Positions 33,201-43,950 of a stretch of 64,000 nt of DNA are shown here, one piece after another (position 1 is the first letter of the stretch; the number at the start of each line of letters is the position of its first letter). The notes below the pieces were generated by a model, which was not told the origin of the DNA, ran no database searches, and saw only the letters and a list, made by a program, of their open reading frames with translations. The DNA is taken from contig OY756969.1 of NCBI GenBank assembly GCA_963580455.1, forward strand, positions 12,372,760 to 12,436,759, given 5' to 3'. The position numbers and the translations under genes are program-made. This DNA is from Euonymus europaeus (lineage: Eukaryota; Streptophyta; Magnoliopsida; Celastrales; Celastraceae).

Positions 33201-34668
33201 GTAACTTTTGAACAAATAAAGAAAAGACTGGAAGATCCTTTAATATCAAAAAGGATCCAGGACATACAGGATAAGATTGAAAAGACTGTTTGTGCAGAAC
33301 TACCTAATGCTTTCTGGAATAGAAAGAAGCATGTTGTCAATCTTCCTTATGAACCTGACTTTAATGAAAGTCAGATTAATACCCGTGCTAGACCTATTGC
33401 TATGGGACCAAAGCATATGGAAATTTGCAAAAAAGAGATACAGACTCTTCTGGACAAAGGTCTTATCAGGCCTAGTAAAAGCCCTTGGAGCTGCCCAGCA
33501 TTTTATGTTGAAAATGCTGCTGAACTTGAACGAGGAGTTCCCAGGTTAGTAATCAATTATAAACCTTTAAACAAGGTTTTACGTTGGATTAGATATCCAA
33601 TACCCAATAAAAAAGATTTGTTGGGAAGGCTTTATGAAGCCAATATATTTTCAAAATTCGACATGAAATCTGGTTATTGGCAGATTCAGATTGCTGAAGA
33701 AGATAAGTACAAAACAGCATTTACAGTTCCATTTGGACATTACGAATGGAATGTGATGCCTTTTGGACTTAAGAATGCGCCATCAGAATATCAGAAGATT
33801 ATGAATGATATCTTCAATGCTTATACAAGCTTTACTATTGTTTATATTGATGATGTGTTGGTTTATTCTAACACATTGGATCAGCATTTCAAACATCTCA
33901 ACATCTTTATTAAGATTGTTGAAAGTGCAGGTTTGGTAATATCTCAGAAGAAAGTGAAGATATTCCAGACAAAGATTCGATTCTTAGGCCATAATATCGA
34001 AAATGGATCAATTGTGCCTATTGATCGAGCTATACAGTTCTCATCTTATTTTCCAGATGAGATTAAAGAAAAAACTCAGTTACAAAGATTTCTTGGAAGT
34101 CTTAATTATCTTGCAGACTTCTACAAGAATTTAGCACAAGATGCTAAACCACTTTTTGATCGGCTTAAAGCCAATCCTCCTGAATGGACTGATGTTCATA
34201 CATCAGCTGTTAGAAAGATAAAGAAGAAAGCTAAAGAGCTTCCTTGTTTATCATTGGCCAATCCTGAAGCTTTAAAAATCGTTGAAACAGATGCTTCGGA
34301 TCAAGGCTATGGTGGAATCCTTAAACAAAGGATTAATAATAAAGAACAGTTGGTTCGTTTCACATCTGGCTTATGGAAAGGAGCTAGATTAAATTATTCT
34401 ACTATTAAAAAAGAAATTTTATCTGTGGTACTATGCATTACTAAATTTTGAGTCTGATTTATTGAATCAGAAATTTCTTTTAAGAATTGACTGCAAAGCA
34501 GCTAAAGACGTTTTATTGAAAGATGTCAAAAATATTGCCTCAAAGCAAATCTTTGCTAGGTGGCAAGGAATCTTATCTGCTTTTGACTTTGACATCGAGT
34601 TTATAAAAGGAAGCACTAACTCTCTTCCTGATTTCTTAACTCGAGAGTTCCTGCAGGGACATGGATAG
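33201..34668 (+). pseudogene. Viral reverse transcriptase / RNase H, broken by one frameshift
   Basis: Coding similarity starts directly after the TAA at 33198-33200, in the same frame as the preceding ORF, so this is the C-terminal part of one polyprotein. The first in-frame ATG is only at 33402, inside the domain. Visible RT motifs are LVINYKPLNK, FSKFDMKSGYWQIQ, MPFGLKNAPSEYQ and the catalytic YIDD at 33843-33854. RNase H follows with ETDASDQGYGG (Asp codon 34290), TIKKEILSVV and, after the break, LRIDCKAAKDVL and the terminal NSLPDFLTRE. The frame shifts by one within the T run at 34446-34449, giving TGA at 34449-34451. The rest reads open in the next frame to TAG at 34666. No integrase follows. 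The enzyme copies pregenomic RNA to DNA; this copy would not give intact product from its present sequence. Confidence 0.9.
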
Positions 34669-35834
34669 CAGAAAGAAAAAGAAACAGCAAGAAGTGCCTA
34701 ATTCTCAGGCAGATCTCAAGAAAAAATATGAAGAAGGTGATCCATCAGTTGGTCTTCTTGGACAGCCTTCTGGTAAGTATGATTATTACGTATCATACAC
34801 TCCCTCTTCCTCTATTGAAATAGAAAAACTTCGAGATGACGCTTATGAGCGTACAGTGAAAGAATATTCTGGGGATTATACTTATCCCTATATTGAAACC
34901 AATTGGATTCATCTCATTCCAATTGAGAAAAAAATACTTTAGCTTATCAGCTAGAGAAGTTGCAAAATTTTACTGTAAGGATTATGCAGATCCTTCTTTC
35001 TATCCAAAAACATTTTCATATTACCAAGCTGTTTTAGGTGAGACAGGTTCCGCCTATTTCTCTCCATATAACAGAGGAGAAGAAGTCGCTTATTCAAAGC
35101 TGACAATTAGAAAAATTATTACTCCTGAAGAATGGGGTTCTGATTTCTTTCATTTTAAAGAATTAAAAAATGTTTATGGACCCAAGCTGTTCAATTACTT
35201 TGATTATATCAATGCTTGGGAAGGATCTCTCTTATATGACAACAGACAGGAAAAGTTCAGTTGGTGGATTCAGTTTCAACTTGAGAATCCTCAGCAGAAC
35301 ATCCCACAATGGTTCCTGTCATGGTTTGTGACATGGGGATTATATCCCTACATTTTGCCTTTATCTGTAAGGCAGGTTTATGATGATTTTGTAAAACTAA
35401 ATGCTAAAAAACAGAACTGTAGACTGTTATTTTCTATCCTCTACCGAGTTCCATGGATCTTGAGATGGGACTATCAAATCCGAGGACAGTCTAAAGAAAA
35501 GCATGGAGAAAGTCATGCTCACATCCTTTATCTGGGACGTAGAGTTATGATTAAATGGTGGAACAAGTTTGAATTTTTCGCCAAAGAGTCAATGTTTACT
35601 AAAAAAGGATTAGTAAACCTTGATCCAGAACCAGTCACTCCACCTGCTCAAAAGACTCCTAATGCCAAGGAATTGATCAAGGATCTTCTTTCATCAATTT
35701 CAAAAGAAGAACTTAAAAAGCAATTCATGGCGGTCCTTTCTGAAGAAGAAGATGAAGACGATGACTCAATAGAGATTGTGTCACATCAATCAAGGGACCC
35801 ATATGAAGAATCTCAGGACCCGTATGATCTTTAA
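34661..35834 (+). pseudogene. Downstream viral ORF, unknown function, broken by one frameshift
   Basis: ATG at 34661 overlaps the stop of the RNase H frame (ATGGATAG). The start gives a Lys-rich N-terminus (MDSRKKKKQQEVP). Reading stays open to about 34930, then shifts by one base at a run of seven A (34928-34934) and continues open to TAA at 35834, giving about 390 codons in all. The second part has a tryptophan/aromatic-rich core (FNYFDYINAWEG, KFSWWIQFQLENPQQNIPQ, WFLSWFVTWGLYPYILPL) and an acidic tail (SEEEDEDDDSIEIV). By position it matches the ORF that follows RT/RNase H in florendoviruses and the transactivator/inclusion-body gene of caulimoviruses. I do not see a recognisable transactivator motif, so the function is open. 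Confidence 0.75.
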
Positions 35835-36163
35835 GAAAGATATTCGGTCCTATTAGTTCTCGCCACATGACATCTGCTAAAGTATTATTCTACTTTAGTC
35901 AGTTTCAGCTTTTGCTTTATTTAAAGTATCTTTTACTTTATTAAAGTTTTTCGTCGGCACATGTATAATTGACCGGCACCTTTACTTTATGTCAATTCAG
36001 TTTGGCTTTGGTAATTATTGTAGATTCCCTTCAAGCCTATATAATGGTTTGAAGTTTCATTTGTAAAGCAGAGTTGGAAATCAATAATAAGTTTTCTCTG
36101 AAATCTTATGTCCACTATTCGCATCCATAACAATATAATCCAAGTAGCTTCCACACATCTAAT
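35835..36163 (+). promoter_or_regulatory. Viral intergenic region with pregenomic promoter
   Basis: A non-coding stretch between the last viral ORF and the right junction. It has TATATAA at 36038-36044, the best TATA box here, so RNA would start near 36070 and run right, out of the virus. Upstream are repeated TACTTTA/TAAAGTA words, including a perfect 8-bp inverted pair CTAAAGTA (35877-35884) and TACTTTAG (35891-35898), and further ACTTTA near 35935 and 35983. AAAG cores are the known target of plant Dof factors; whether they act here is unknown. AATAAT/AATAAG at 36083-36091 could serve as a weak poly(A) signal. Confidence 0.65.
36038..36044 (+). promoter_or_regulatory. TATA box of the viral promoter
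   Basis: TATATAA within CCTATATAATGG, about 200 nt after the last viral stop codon. It is the position expected for the pregenomic RNA promoter of a pararetrovirus. Confidence 0.6.
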
Positions 36164-38157
36164 AGCTTCCATAAAGAGAGTTGAGCAAATTCTGATTATC
36201 AAAGTTGCTCGGGGTACACTTTTTATTGTTCTTCTATGTCAAATTCTACGAGTATAAGCTTGCTAGATTATTTCGATGCCAATACATCAAGTTTCTATGA
36301 CAAATGGACAAAACAGTTAAAAGATCCTTCATAGAGAGAGTTGAGCAACTTCGGACCATGAAAGTTGCTCAGGGTACACTTTTTATTTTTCTTCTATGTG
36401 AAATTTTACGAGTATAAAGCTTCCTAGATTATTTCGATGTCAAAAGAGCAAGTTTCTATGACAAATGGACAAAACCGTTAAAAGCTCCTCCGTAGAGAGA
36501 GTTGAGCAACTTCGGACCATAAAAAATGCTCGTTGTACACTTTTTATTGTTCTCCTATGTGAAATTTTACGAGTATAAGCTTGCTAGATTATTTCGATGC
36601 CAAAACACCAACTTTCTATGACAAATGGACAAAACCATTAAAAGCTCCTCCATAGAGAGAGTTGAGCAACTTCGGACCATCAAAGTTGGTCGGTGTACAC
36701 TTTTTATTGTTGTTCTATGTGAAATTCAACAAGTATAAAACTTGCTAGATTATTTTGATGCGGAAACACAAACTTTCTATGACAAATGGATAAAACCGTT
36801 AAAAGCTCCTCCATAGAGAGAGTTGAGCAACTTTGGACCATCAAAGTTGATAGGGGTACACTTTTTATTATTCTTCTATGTCAAATTTTACGAGTATAAG
36901 CTTCATAGATTATTTCGATGCCAAAACACCAAGTTTCTATGACAAATGGACAAAACAGCTAAAAGCTCCTCCATAGAGAGAGTTGAGCATATTCAGACCA
37001 TCAAAAATGCTCGGTGTACAATTTTTATTGTTCTTCTATGTGAAATTTTATGCGTATAAGCTTCCTAGATTATTTCGATGTCAAAACAGCAATTTCTATG
37101 ACAAATTGACAAAACGGTTAAAAGCTCCAACACAGAGAGAGTTGAGCAACTTCGGACCATCAAAGTTGCTCGGGGTACACTTTTTATTGTTCTTCTATGT
37201 CAAATTCTACGAGTATGAGCTTGTAGACTATTTCGATGCCAAAACACCAACTTTCTAATAAAATTAGATAAAACCGTTAAGAGCAACTCAAGAGAGAGAG
37301 TTGAGCAAATTCAGACCATCAAAGTTGCTCGGTGTACACTTTTTATTGTTCTTCTATGTGAAATTTTACGAGTATAAGCTTCCTAGATTATTTCGATGTC
37401 AAAACAGCAAGTTTCTGTGACAAATGGACATAACAGTTAAAAGCTCCTCCATAAAGAGAGTTGAGCAAATTCTGACCATCAAAGTTGCTCGGGGTACACT
37501 TTTTATTGTTCTTCTATGTCAAATTCTACGAGTATAAGCTTGCTAGATTATTTCGATGCCAATACACCAAGTTTCTATGATAAATGGACAAAACAGTTAA
37601 AAGGTCCTTCATAGAGAGAGTTGAGCAACTTCGGACCATGAAAGTTGCTCGAGGTACACTTTTTATTGTTCTTTTATGTGAAATTTTACGAGTATAAAGC
37701 TTCCTAGATTATTTCGATGTCAAAAGAGCAACTTTCTATGACAAATGGACAAAACCGTTAAAAGCTCATCCGTAGAGAGAGTTGAGCAACTTCGGACTAT
37801 CCAAGTTGCTCGGTGCACATTTTTTATTGTTCTCCTATGTGAAATTTTACGAGTATAAGCTTGCTAGATTATTTAGATGCCAAAACACCAACTTTCTATG
37901 ACAAATGGACAAAACCCTTAAAAGCTCATCCATAGAGAGAGTTGAGCAACTTCGGACCATCAAAGTTGCTCGGTGTACACTTTTTATTGTTCTTCTAAGT
38001 GAAATTCAACAAGTATAAAACTTGCTAGATTATTTTGATGCGGAAACACAAACTTTCTATGACAAATGGACAAAACCGTTAAAAGCTCCTCCATAGAGAG
38101 AGTTGAGCAACTTCGGACCATCAAAGTAGATAGGGGTACACTTTTTTTTGTTCTTCT
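36164..38157 (+). repeat. Satellite array, forward block 2
   Basis: Forward monomers resume in the middle of a type D/E junction (AGCTTCCATAAAGAGAGTTG) right after the virus. They continue through types E, F, G, H, A, B, C, D and so on with the same order as in block 1, about 12 monomers in all. The first monomer lacks a couple of bases compared with AAAAGCTCCTCCATAAAG, so a small loss or microhomology (AGCT) at the viral junction is likely. No genes are present. The last monomer is cut by the solo LTR after TTGTTCTTCT. Confidence 0.95.
38153..38157 (+). repeat. Target-site duplication of solo LTR, left
   Basis: CTTCT immediately before TGTTGAAG. The same five bases follow the 3' end of the LTR. 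Confidence 0.85.
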
Positions 38158-39918
38158 TGTTGAAGCATAGGTTTCAAGCTTAAGTTTGATGAATTTCGAA
38201 AATGCTAAGTGGCTGAATATGTGCGTGAAATACTTAATTCATGTAGCCTTGATTCTATATATGGTAATTCATGTGATCTTTTAGTCTTATATTTATGATT
38301 TGCACTTTAATAATTGATCAAAACATTCTCATATATATATGCACGTTTTTCTTTCATATAGTTGTCATAATGTGTTTCATTTATGGAAACTAACTTGTGT
38401 TGACAAAAATGTTAGAAATCCTTTTTGGATTATCTTTTGAAAGTTTGTAGGCATGGAATATGGAAAGAAATCATGAAAAGTTCAGGAATTCAATTCTTAT
38501 GGAAAGAGATCAAGAAAGGTTCAATTCTTATGGAAAGAGATCAAGTCTTGCATTCCATATGTAAAGAATCAAAAGGTGATCAAGTTTTATGGAAAGATAA
38601 CACAAGAAGAGCATGGAATTGTCATTTTTCTACCGTATGGAAGGAAAATCCGAATTTCAACTAAAACGAAGATCATGAGATCAACATCAAATCAAGGAGA
38701 AGATCAATCCCAACCGTTGGAGGGTTTTCTATATATAAGAAGAGATCTTGACCATTGGTGACATTCTGGAACATCAAGAAGATTCACTCAAGAAGGAAAC
38801 AAGATCAAGATGAAGACTTATTCAAGCTTACAAGAAAGGAAATGAGATCATGAAGAATTCTCTTAGGAGAATTGAAAAGGAAAGCCAACCTTCATTGTGT
38901 CAAATTATGTGTGATTAGCCAAAATCCCATAAACACAAATACTAGCCTATCCTAGCCGATTCTCCTACATCTTCAATACCTAATTTTCGTCCATTTTCCT
39001 TCTCCAAAAAGATTTCACCAAGAATCATTCCTTTCTCACCTCAAATGAGCCGTTGGACCTAAGCCATTTAATCAATCATTCTCTATAAGTCCACCTAAGA
39101 AAGCTTGCTGCGTTTTAACCTTATTCTCTCTAACTTCAAGCCAAAAACGTTCTTGAGCCCTATTGTTACTCTCTTGAGTTCTCATCTTCCTAAAACCAAT
39201 TTTTGAGAGAGCCTATCTTGCCAATACTCAGCCATACTTTGAGCTTTTCATACTTTGAACGTTATTTCTCATATCTAGCTATCAAAGAGCCATCCTTGAG
39301 CCAAAGCCATTATACACATTGAGTCAAGTATCATATTTGCTTATTGAATTGTAAGGGTTCGTTGATTCAGCCATAAAATCAACAAGATTGTAACTTGTAC
39401 TTTGAAGTGCATTCATAGTGGAGGTGTTGGCAAGTCCCTTTGAAGGAGGGCCGTGGATGTACTCAGTTTGAGGAACCACGTAAAAATCTCGGTGCCATCT
39501 CTCTATCTCTTTATTATTTCGTACTTGTGATTATTACTTAGACAACAAAAGTTTTCAAAATCACAAAAGAGTTAGAATTCAGTAAATTGAAATTGGTTTG
39601 ATTAATCAGGGTGTTAAAGATTAAGAAAACAAAATTTTCATATTGTTTTATATTGTGTTGTTATTACTAACTATCTCATTCAAGTGTGCAGACTATATTA
39701 CACATTCATCATCATTTGGAGTGCTACAAGAATTGGTTCTTCAAGTTTCTATAATCGGTTAAATTAGAAATTTATTGTTGTTTTGTTTGTGAACTTATTT
39801 GCTATATCTTGTGCATTGAGTTGTCATATTATACTATTTCTGATCAAGACCATTTTAACTAAAAAGTAGACATAGTCTTAATTCACCCCCCCTCTTAAGT
39901 CTAGAAACGATCCTAACA
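38158..39918 (+). mobile_element. Solo LTR, probably Ty1/copia retrotransposon
   Basis: The element is 1,761 bp, starts TGTTGAAG and ends CCTAACA (TGTT...AACA ends), and is bounded by a perfect 5-bp direct repeat CTTCT at 38153-38157 and 39919-39923. Satellite lies directly on both sides, with no primer site, internal region or second LTR, so recombination has removed the body. A TATA box TATATATAA is at 38730-38738. The GTGGATGTACTC and GAACCACGTAAAAATCTCGG words (39453-39492) and the ATTCACCCCCCCTCTTAAG stretch near the 3' end are typical, as I recall them, of plant copia LTRs. Short open frames inside (for example 38425-38664) look like chance. Orientation is taken from the TATA and the 3'-end motif. 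Confidence 0.88.
38730..38738 (+). promoter_or_regulatory. TATA box of the LTR promoter
   Basis: TATATATAA about 570 bp into the LTR, followed by purine-rich sequence. It is a plausible start region for retrotransposon RNA that would read toward the satellite on the right. Confidence 0.45.
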
Positions 39919-39923
39919 CTTCT
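39919..39923 (+). repeat. Target-site duplication of solo LTR, right
   Basis: CTTCT immediately after CCTAACA. The satellite then continues ATGTCAAAACAGC. Confidence 0.85.
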
Positions 39924-40589
39924 ATGTCAAAACAGCAAGTTTCTGTGACAAATGGACATAACAGTTAAAAGCTCCTCCATAAAGAGAGTTGAGCAAATTC
40001 TGATCATCAAAGTTGCTCGGGGTACACTTTTTATTGTTCTTCTATGTCAAATTCTACGAGTATAAGCTTGCTAGATTATTTCGATGCCAATACACCAAGT
40101 TTCGATGATAAATGGACAAAACAGTTAAAAGGTCCTTCATAGAGAGAGTTGAGCAACTTCGGACCATGAAAGTTGCTCGGGGTACACTTTTTATTGTACT
40201 TCTATGTGAAATTTTACGAGTATAAAGCTTCCTAGATTATTTCGATGTCAAAAGAGCAAGTTTCTATGACAAATGGACAAAACCGTTAAAAGCTCCTCCG
40301 TAGAGAGAGTTGAGCAACTTCGGACCATCAAAGTTGCTCGCTGTACACTTTTTATTGTTCTCCTATGTGAAATTTTACGAGTATAAGCTTGCTAGATTAT
40401 TTCGATGCCAAATCACCAACTTTCTATGACAAATGGACAAAACCATTAAAAGCTCCTCCATAGAGAGAGTTGAGAACTTCGAACCATCAAAGTTGCTCGG
40501 TGTACACTTTTTATTGTTGCTCTATGTGAAATTCAACAAGTATAAAACTTGCTAAATTATTTTGATGCGGAAACACAAACTTTCTATGA

Positions 40590-43440
40590 CAAATGGACAA
40601 AACCGTTAAAAGCTCCTCCATAGAGAGAGTTGAGCAACTTCGGACCATCAAAGTTGATAGGGGTACACTTTTTATTATTCTTCTATGTCAAATTTTATGC
40701 GTATAAGCTTCCTAGATTATTTCGATGCCAAAACACCAAGTTTCTATGACAAATTGACAAAACAGCTAAAAGCTCCTCCATAGAGAGAGTTGAGCATATT
40801 CAGACCATCAAAGATGCTCGGTGTACAATTTTCATTGTTCTTCTATGTGAAATTTTATGCGTATAAGCTTCCTAGATTATTTCGATGTGAAAACAGCAAT
40901 TTCTATGACAAATGGATAAAACGGTTAAAAGCTCCAACACAGAGAGAGTTGAGCAACTTCAGACCATCAAAGTTGCTCGGGGTTCACTTTTTATTGTTCT
41001 TCTATGTCAAATTCTACGAGTATGAGCATGTAGACTATTTCGATGCCAAAACACCAACTTTCTATGAAAATTAGATAAAACCGTTAAGAGCACCTCAAGA
41101 GAGAGAGTTGAGCAAATTCAGACCATCAAAGTTGCTCGGTGTACAGTTTTTATTGTTCTTCTATGTGAAATTTTACGAGTATAAGCTTCCTAGATTATTT
41201 CGATGTCAAAACAGCAAGTTTCTGTGACAAATGGACATAACAGTTAAAAGCTCCTCCATAAAGAGAGTTGAGCAAATTCTGACCATCAAAGTTGCTCGGG
41301 GTACACTTTTTATTGTTCTTCTATGTCAAATTCTATGAGTATAAGCTTGCTGGATTATTTCGATGCCAATACACCAAGTTTCTATGATAAATGGACAAAA
41401 CAGTTAAAAGGTCCTTCCTAGAGAGAGTTGAGCAACTTCGGACCATGAAAGTTGCTCGGGGTACACTTTTTATTGTTCTTCTATGTGAAATTTTACGAGT
41501 ATAAAGCTTCCTAGATTATTTCGATGTCAAAAGAGCAAGTTTCTATGACAAATGGACAAAACCGTTAAAACCTCATCCGTAGAAAGAGTTGAGCAACTTC
41601 AGACTATCCAAGTTGCTCGGTGTACACTTTTTATTGTTCTCCTATGTGAAATTTTACGAGTATAAGCTTGCTAGATTATTTAGATGCCAAAACACCAACT
41701 TTCTATGACAAATGGACAATACCGTTAAAAGCTCATCCATAGAGAGAGTTGAGCAATTTCGGACCATCAAAGTTGCTCGGTGTATACTTTTGATTGTTCT
41801 TCTATGTGAAATTCTACAAGTATAAAATTTGCCAGATTATTTTGATGAGGAGACACAAACTTTCTATGACAAATGGACAAAACCGTTAAAAGCTCCTCCA
41901 TAGAGAGAGTTGAGAACTTCGGACCATCAATGTTGATAGGGGTACACGTTTTATTATTCTTCTATGTCAAATTTTACGAGTATAAGCTTGCTAGATTATT
42001 TCGATGCCAAAACACCAACTTTCTATGACAAATGGACAAAACGGTTAAAAGCTCCTCCATAGAGAGAGTTGAGCTACTACGGACCATCAAAGTTGCTCGT
42101 GTACACTTTGTATTGTTCTTCTATGTGAAATTTTATGAGTATAAGCTTCGTAGATTATTTCGATGACAAAACACTAACTTTCTATGACAAATGTGCAAAA
42201 TAGTTAAATGCTACTCCATAAAGAGAGTTGAGCAAATTCTGACCATCAAAGTTGCTCGGGGTACACTTTTTATTGTTCTTCTATGTCAATTTCTACGAGT
42301 ATAAGCTTGCAAGATTATTTTGATGCCAATACACCAAGTTTCTATGATAAATGGACAAAACAGTTAAAAGGTCCTTCATAGAGAGAGTTGAGCAACTTCG
42401 GACCACGAAAGTTGCTCGGGGTACACTTTTTATTATTCTTCTATGTCAAATTTTACGAGTATAAGCTTTCTAGATTATTTCGATGCCAAAACACCAAGTT
42501 TCTACGACAAATGGACAAAACAACTAAAAGCTCCTGCATAGAGTGAGTTGAGCATATTCAGACCATCAAAGATGCTCGGTGTACAATTTTTATTGTTCTT
42601 CTATGTGAAATTTTATGCGTATAAGCTTCCTAGATTATTTCGATGTCAAAACACCAATTTCTATGACAAATGGACAAAACGGTTAAAAGCTCCTACACGG
42701 AGAGAGTTGAGCAACTTCGGACCATCAAAGTTGCTCGGGGTACACTTTTTATTGTTCTTCTATGTCAAATTCTACGAGTATAAGCTTGCTAGATTATTTC
42801 GATGCCAATACACCAAGTTTCTATGATAAATGGACAAAACAGTTAAAAGGTCCTTCATAGAGAGAGTTGAGCAACTTCGGACCATGAAAGTTGCTTGAGG
42901 TACACTTTTTATTGTTCTTCTATGTCAAATTCTACGAGTATGAGCTTTTAGACTATTTCGATGCCAAAACACCAACTTTCTATGAAAATTAGATAAAACC
43001 GTTAAAAAGCACCTCAAGAGAGAGAGTTGAGCAACTTCATACCATCAAAGTTGCTCGGTGTACACTTTTTATTGTTCTTCTATGTGAAATTTTACGAGTA
43101 TAAGCTTCCTAGATTATTTCGATGTCAAAACAGCAAGTTTCTGTGACAAACGGACATAACAGTTAAAAGCTCCTCCATAAAGAGAGTTGAGCAAATTCTG
43201 ATAATCAAAGTTGCTCGGGGTACACTTTTTATTGTTCTTCTATGTCAAATTCTACGAGTATAAGCATGCTAGATTATTTCGATGCCAATATACCAAGTTT
43301 CTATGATAAATGGACAAAACAGTTAAAAGGTCCTTCATAGAGAGAGTTGAGCAACTTCGGACCATGAAAGTTGCTCGGGGTACACTTTTTATTGTTCTTC
43401 TATGTGAAATTTTACGAGTATAAAGCTTCCTAGATTATTT
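40590..43440 (+). repeat. Multi-kb satellite segment, copy 1
   Basis: Matches 45870-48720 at an offset of 5,279 bp (33 monomers). Shared rare variants are GGATAAAACGG, GGGGTTCACTTTTTATTG, GCATGTAGACTATTTC, CTCATCCGTAGAAAGAG and GATGAGGAGACAC. Outside these limits the two places carry different monomer types. Confidence 0.8.
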
Positions 43441-43950
43441 CGATGTCAAAAGAGCAAGTTTCTATGACAAATGGACAAAACCGTTAAAAGCTCCTCCGTA
43501 GAGAGAGTTGAGCAACTTCGGACCATCAAAGTTGCTCGCTGTACACTTTTTATTGTTCTCCTATGTGAAATTTTACGAGTATAAGCTTGCTAGATTTTTT
43601 CGATGTCAAAAGAGCAAGTTTCTATGACAAATGGACAAAACCGTTAAAAGCTCCTCCGTAGAGAGAGTTGAGCAAATTCGGACCATCAAAGTTGCTCGGT
43701 GTACACTTTTTATTGTTCTCCTATGTGAAATTTTACGAGTATAAGCTTGCAAGATTATTTCGATGCCAAAACACCAACTTTCTATGACAAATGGACAAAA
43801 CCGTTAAAAGCTCCTCCATAGAGAGAGTTGAGCAACTTTGGACCATCCAAGTTGCTCGGGGTACACTTTTGATTGTTCTTCTATGTGAAATTCTACAAGT
43901 ATAAAACTTGCTAGATTATTTTGATGCGGAAACACAAACTTTCTATGACA

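Larger units (their letters stand above)
27945..36163 (+). mobile_element. Endogenous plant pararetrovirus (Caulimoviridae), one linear genome copy
   Basis: The insert is about 8.2 kb, the usual genome size of this family. It has a tRNA-Met primer site at the left end, a cluster of small ORFs, and a long ORF with a 30K-type movement domain, a coat-protein region with CCHC finger, and an aspartic protease. Reverse transcriptase/RNase H, a downstream ORF and an intergenic promoter region follow. There is no integrase domain and there are no LTRs, which argues against a Ty3 retrotransposon. No terminal redundancy is visible, so the promoter lies at the far end and the copy cannot give a full-length pregenomic RNA by itself. 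Coding sequence is broken at three sites (one stop, two 1-nt shifts). The order MP-CP-PR-RT-RH plus downstream ORF suggests a petuvirus/florendovirus relative; the genus is uncertain. Confidence 0.93.

Noticed and set aside
27945..36163. Ty3/gypsy retrotransposon as identity of the 8.2-kb insert
   Set aside because: No integrase follows RNase H, no LTRs flank it, and a 30K-type movement domain is present.
36174..36202. Terminal redundancy of the virus (second primer site at the right end)
   Set aside because: No TGGTATC-like site occurs near the right junction; satellite resumes at once.
38425..38761. Two short ORFs in the LTR
   Set aside because: Lys/Trp-rich chance translations of purine-rich LTR sequence; one overlaps the TATA region, and they do not resemble any gag or pol segment.
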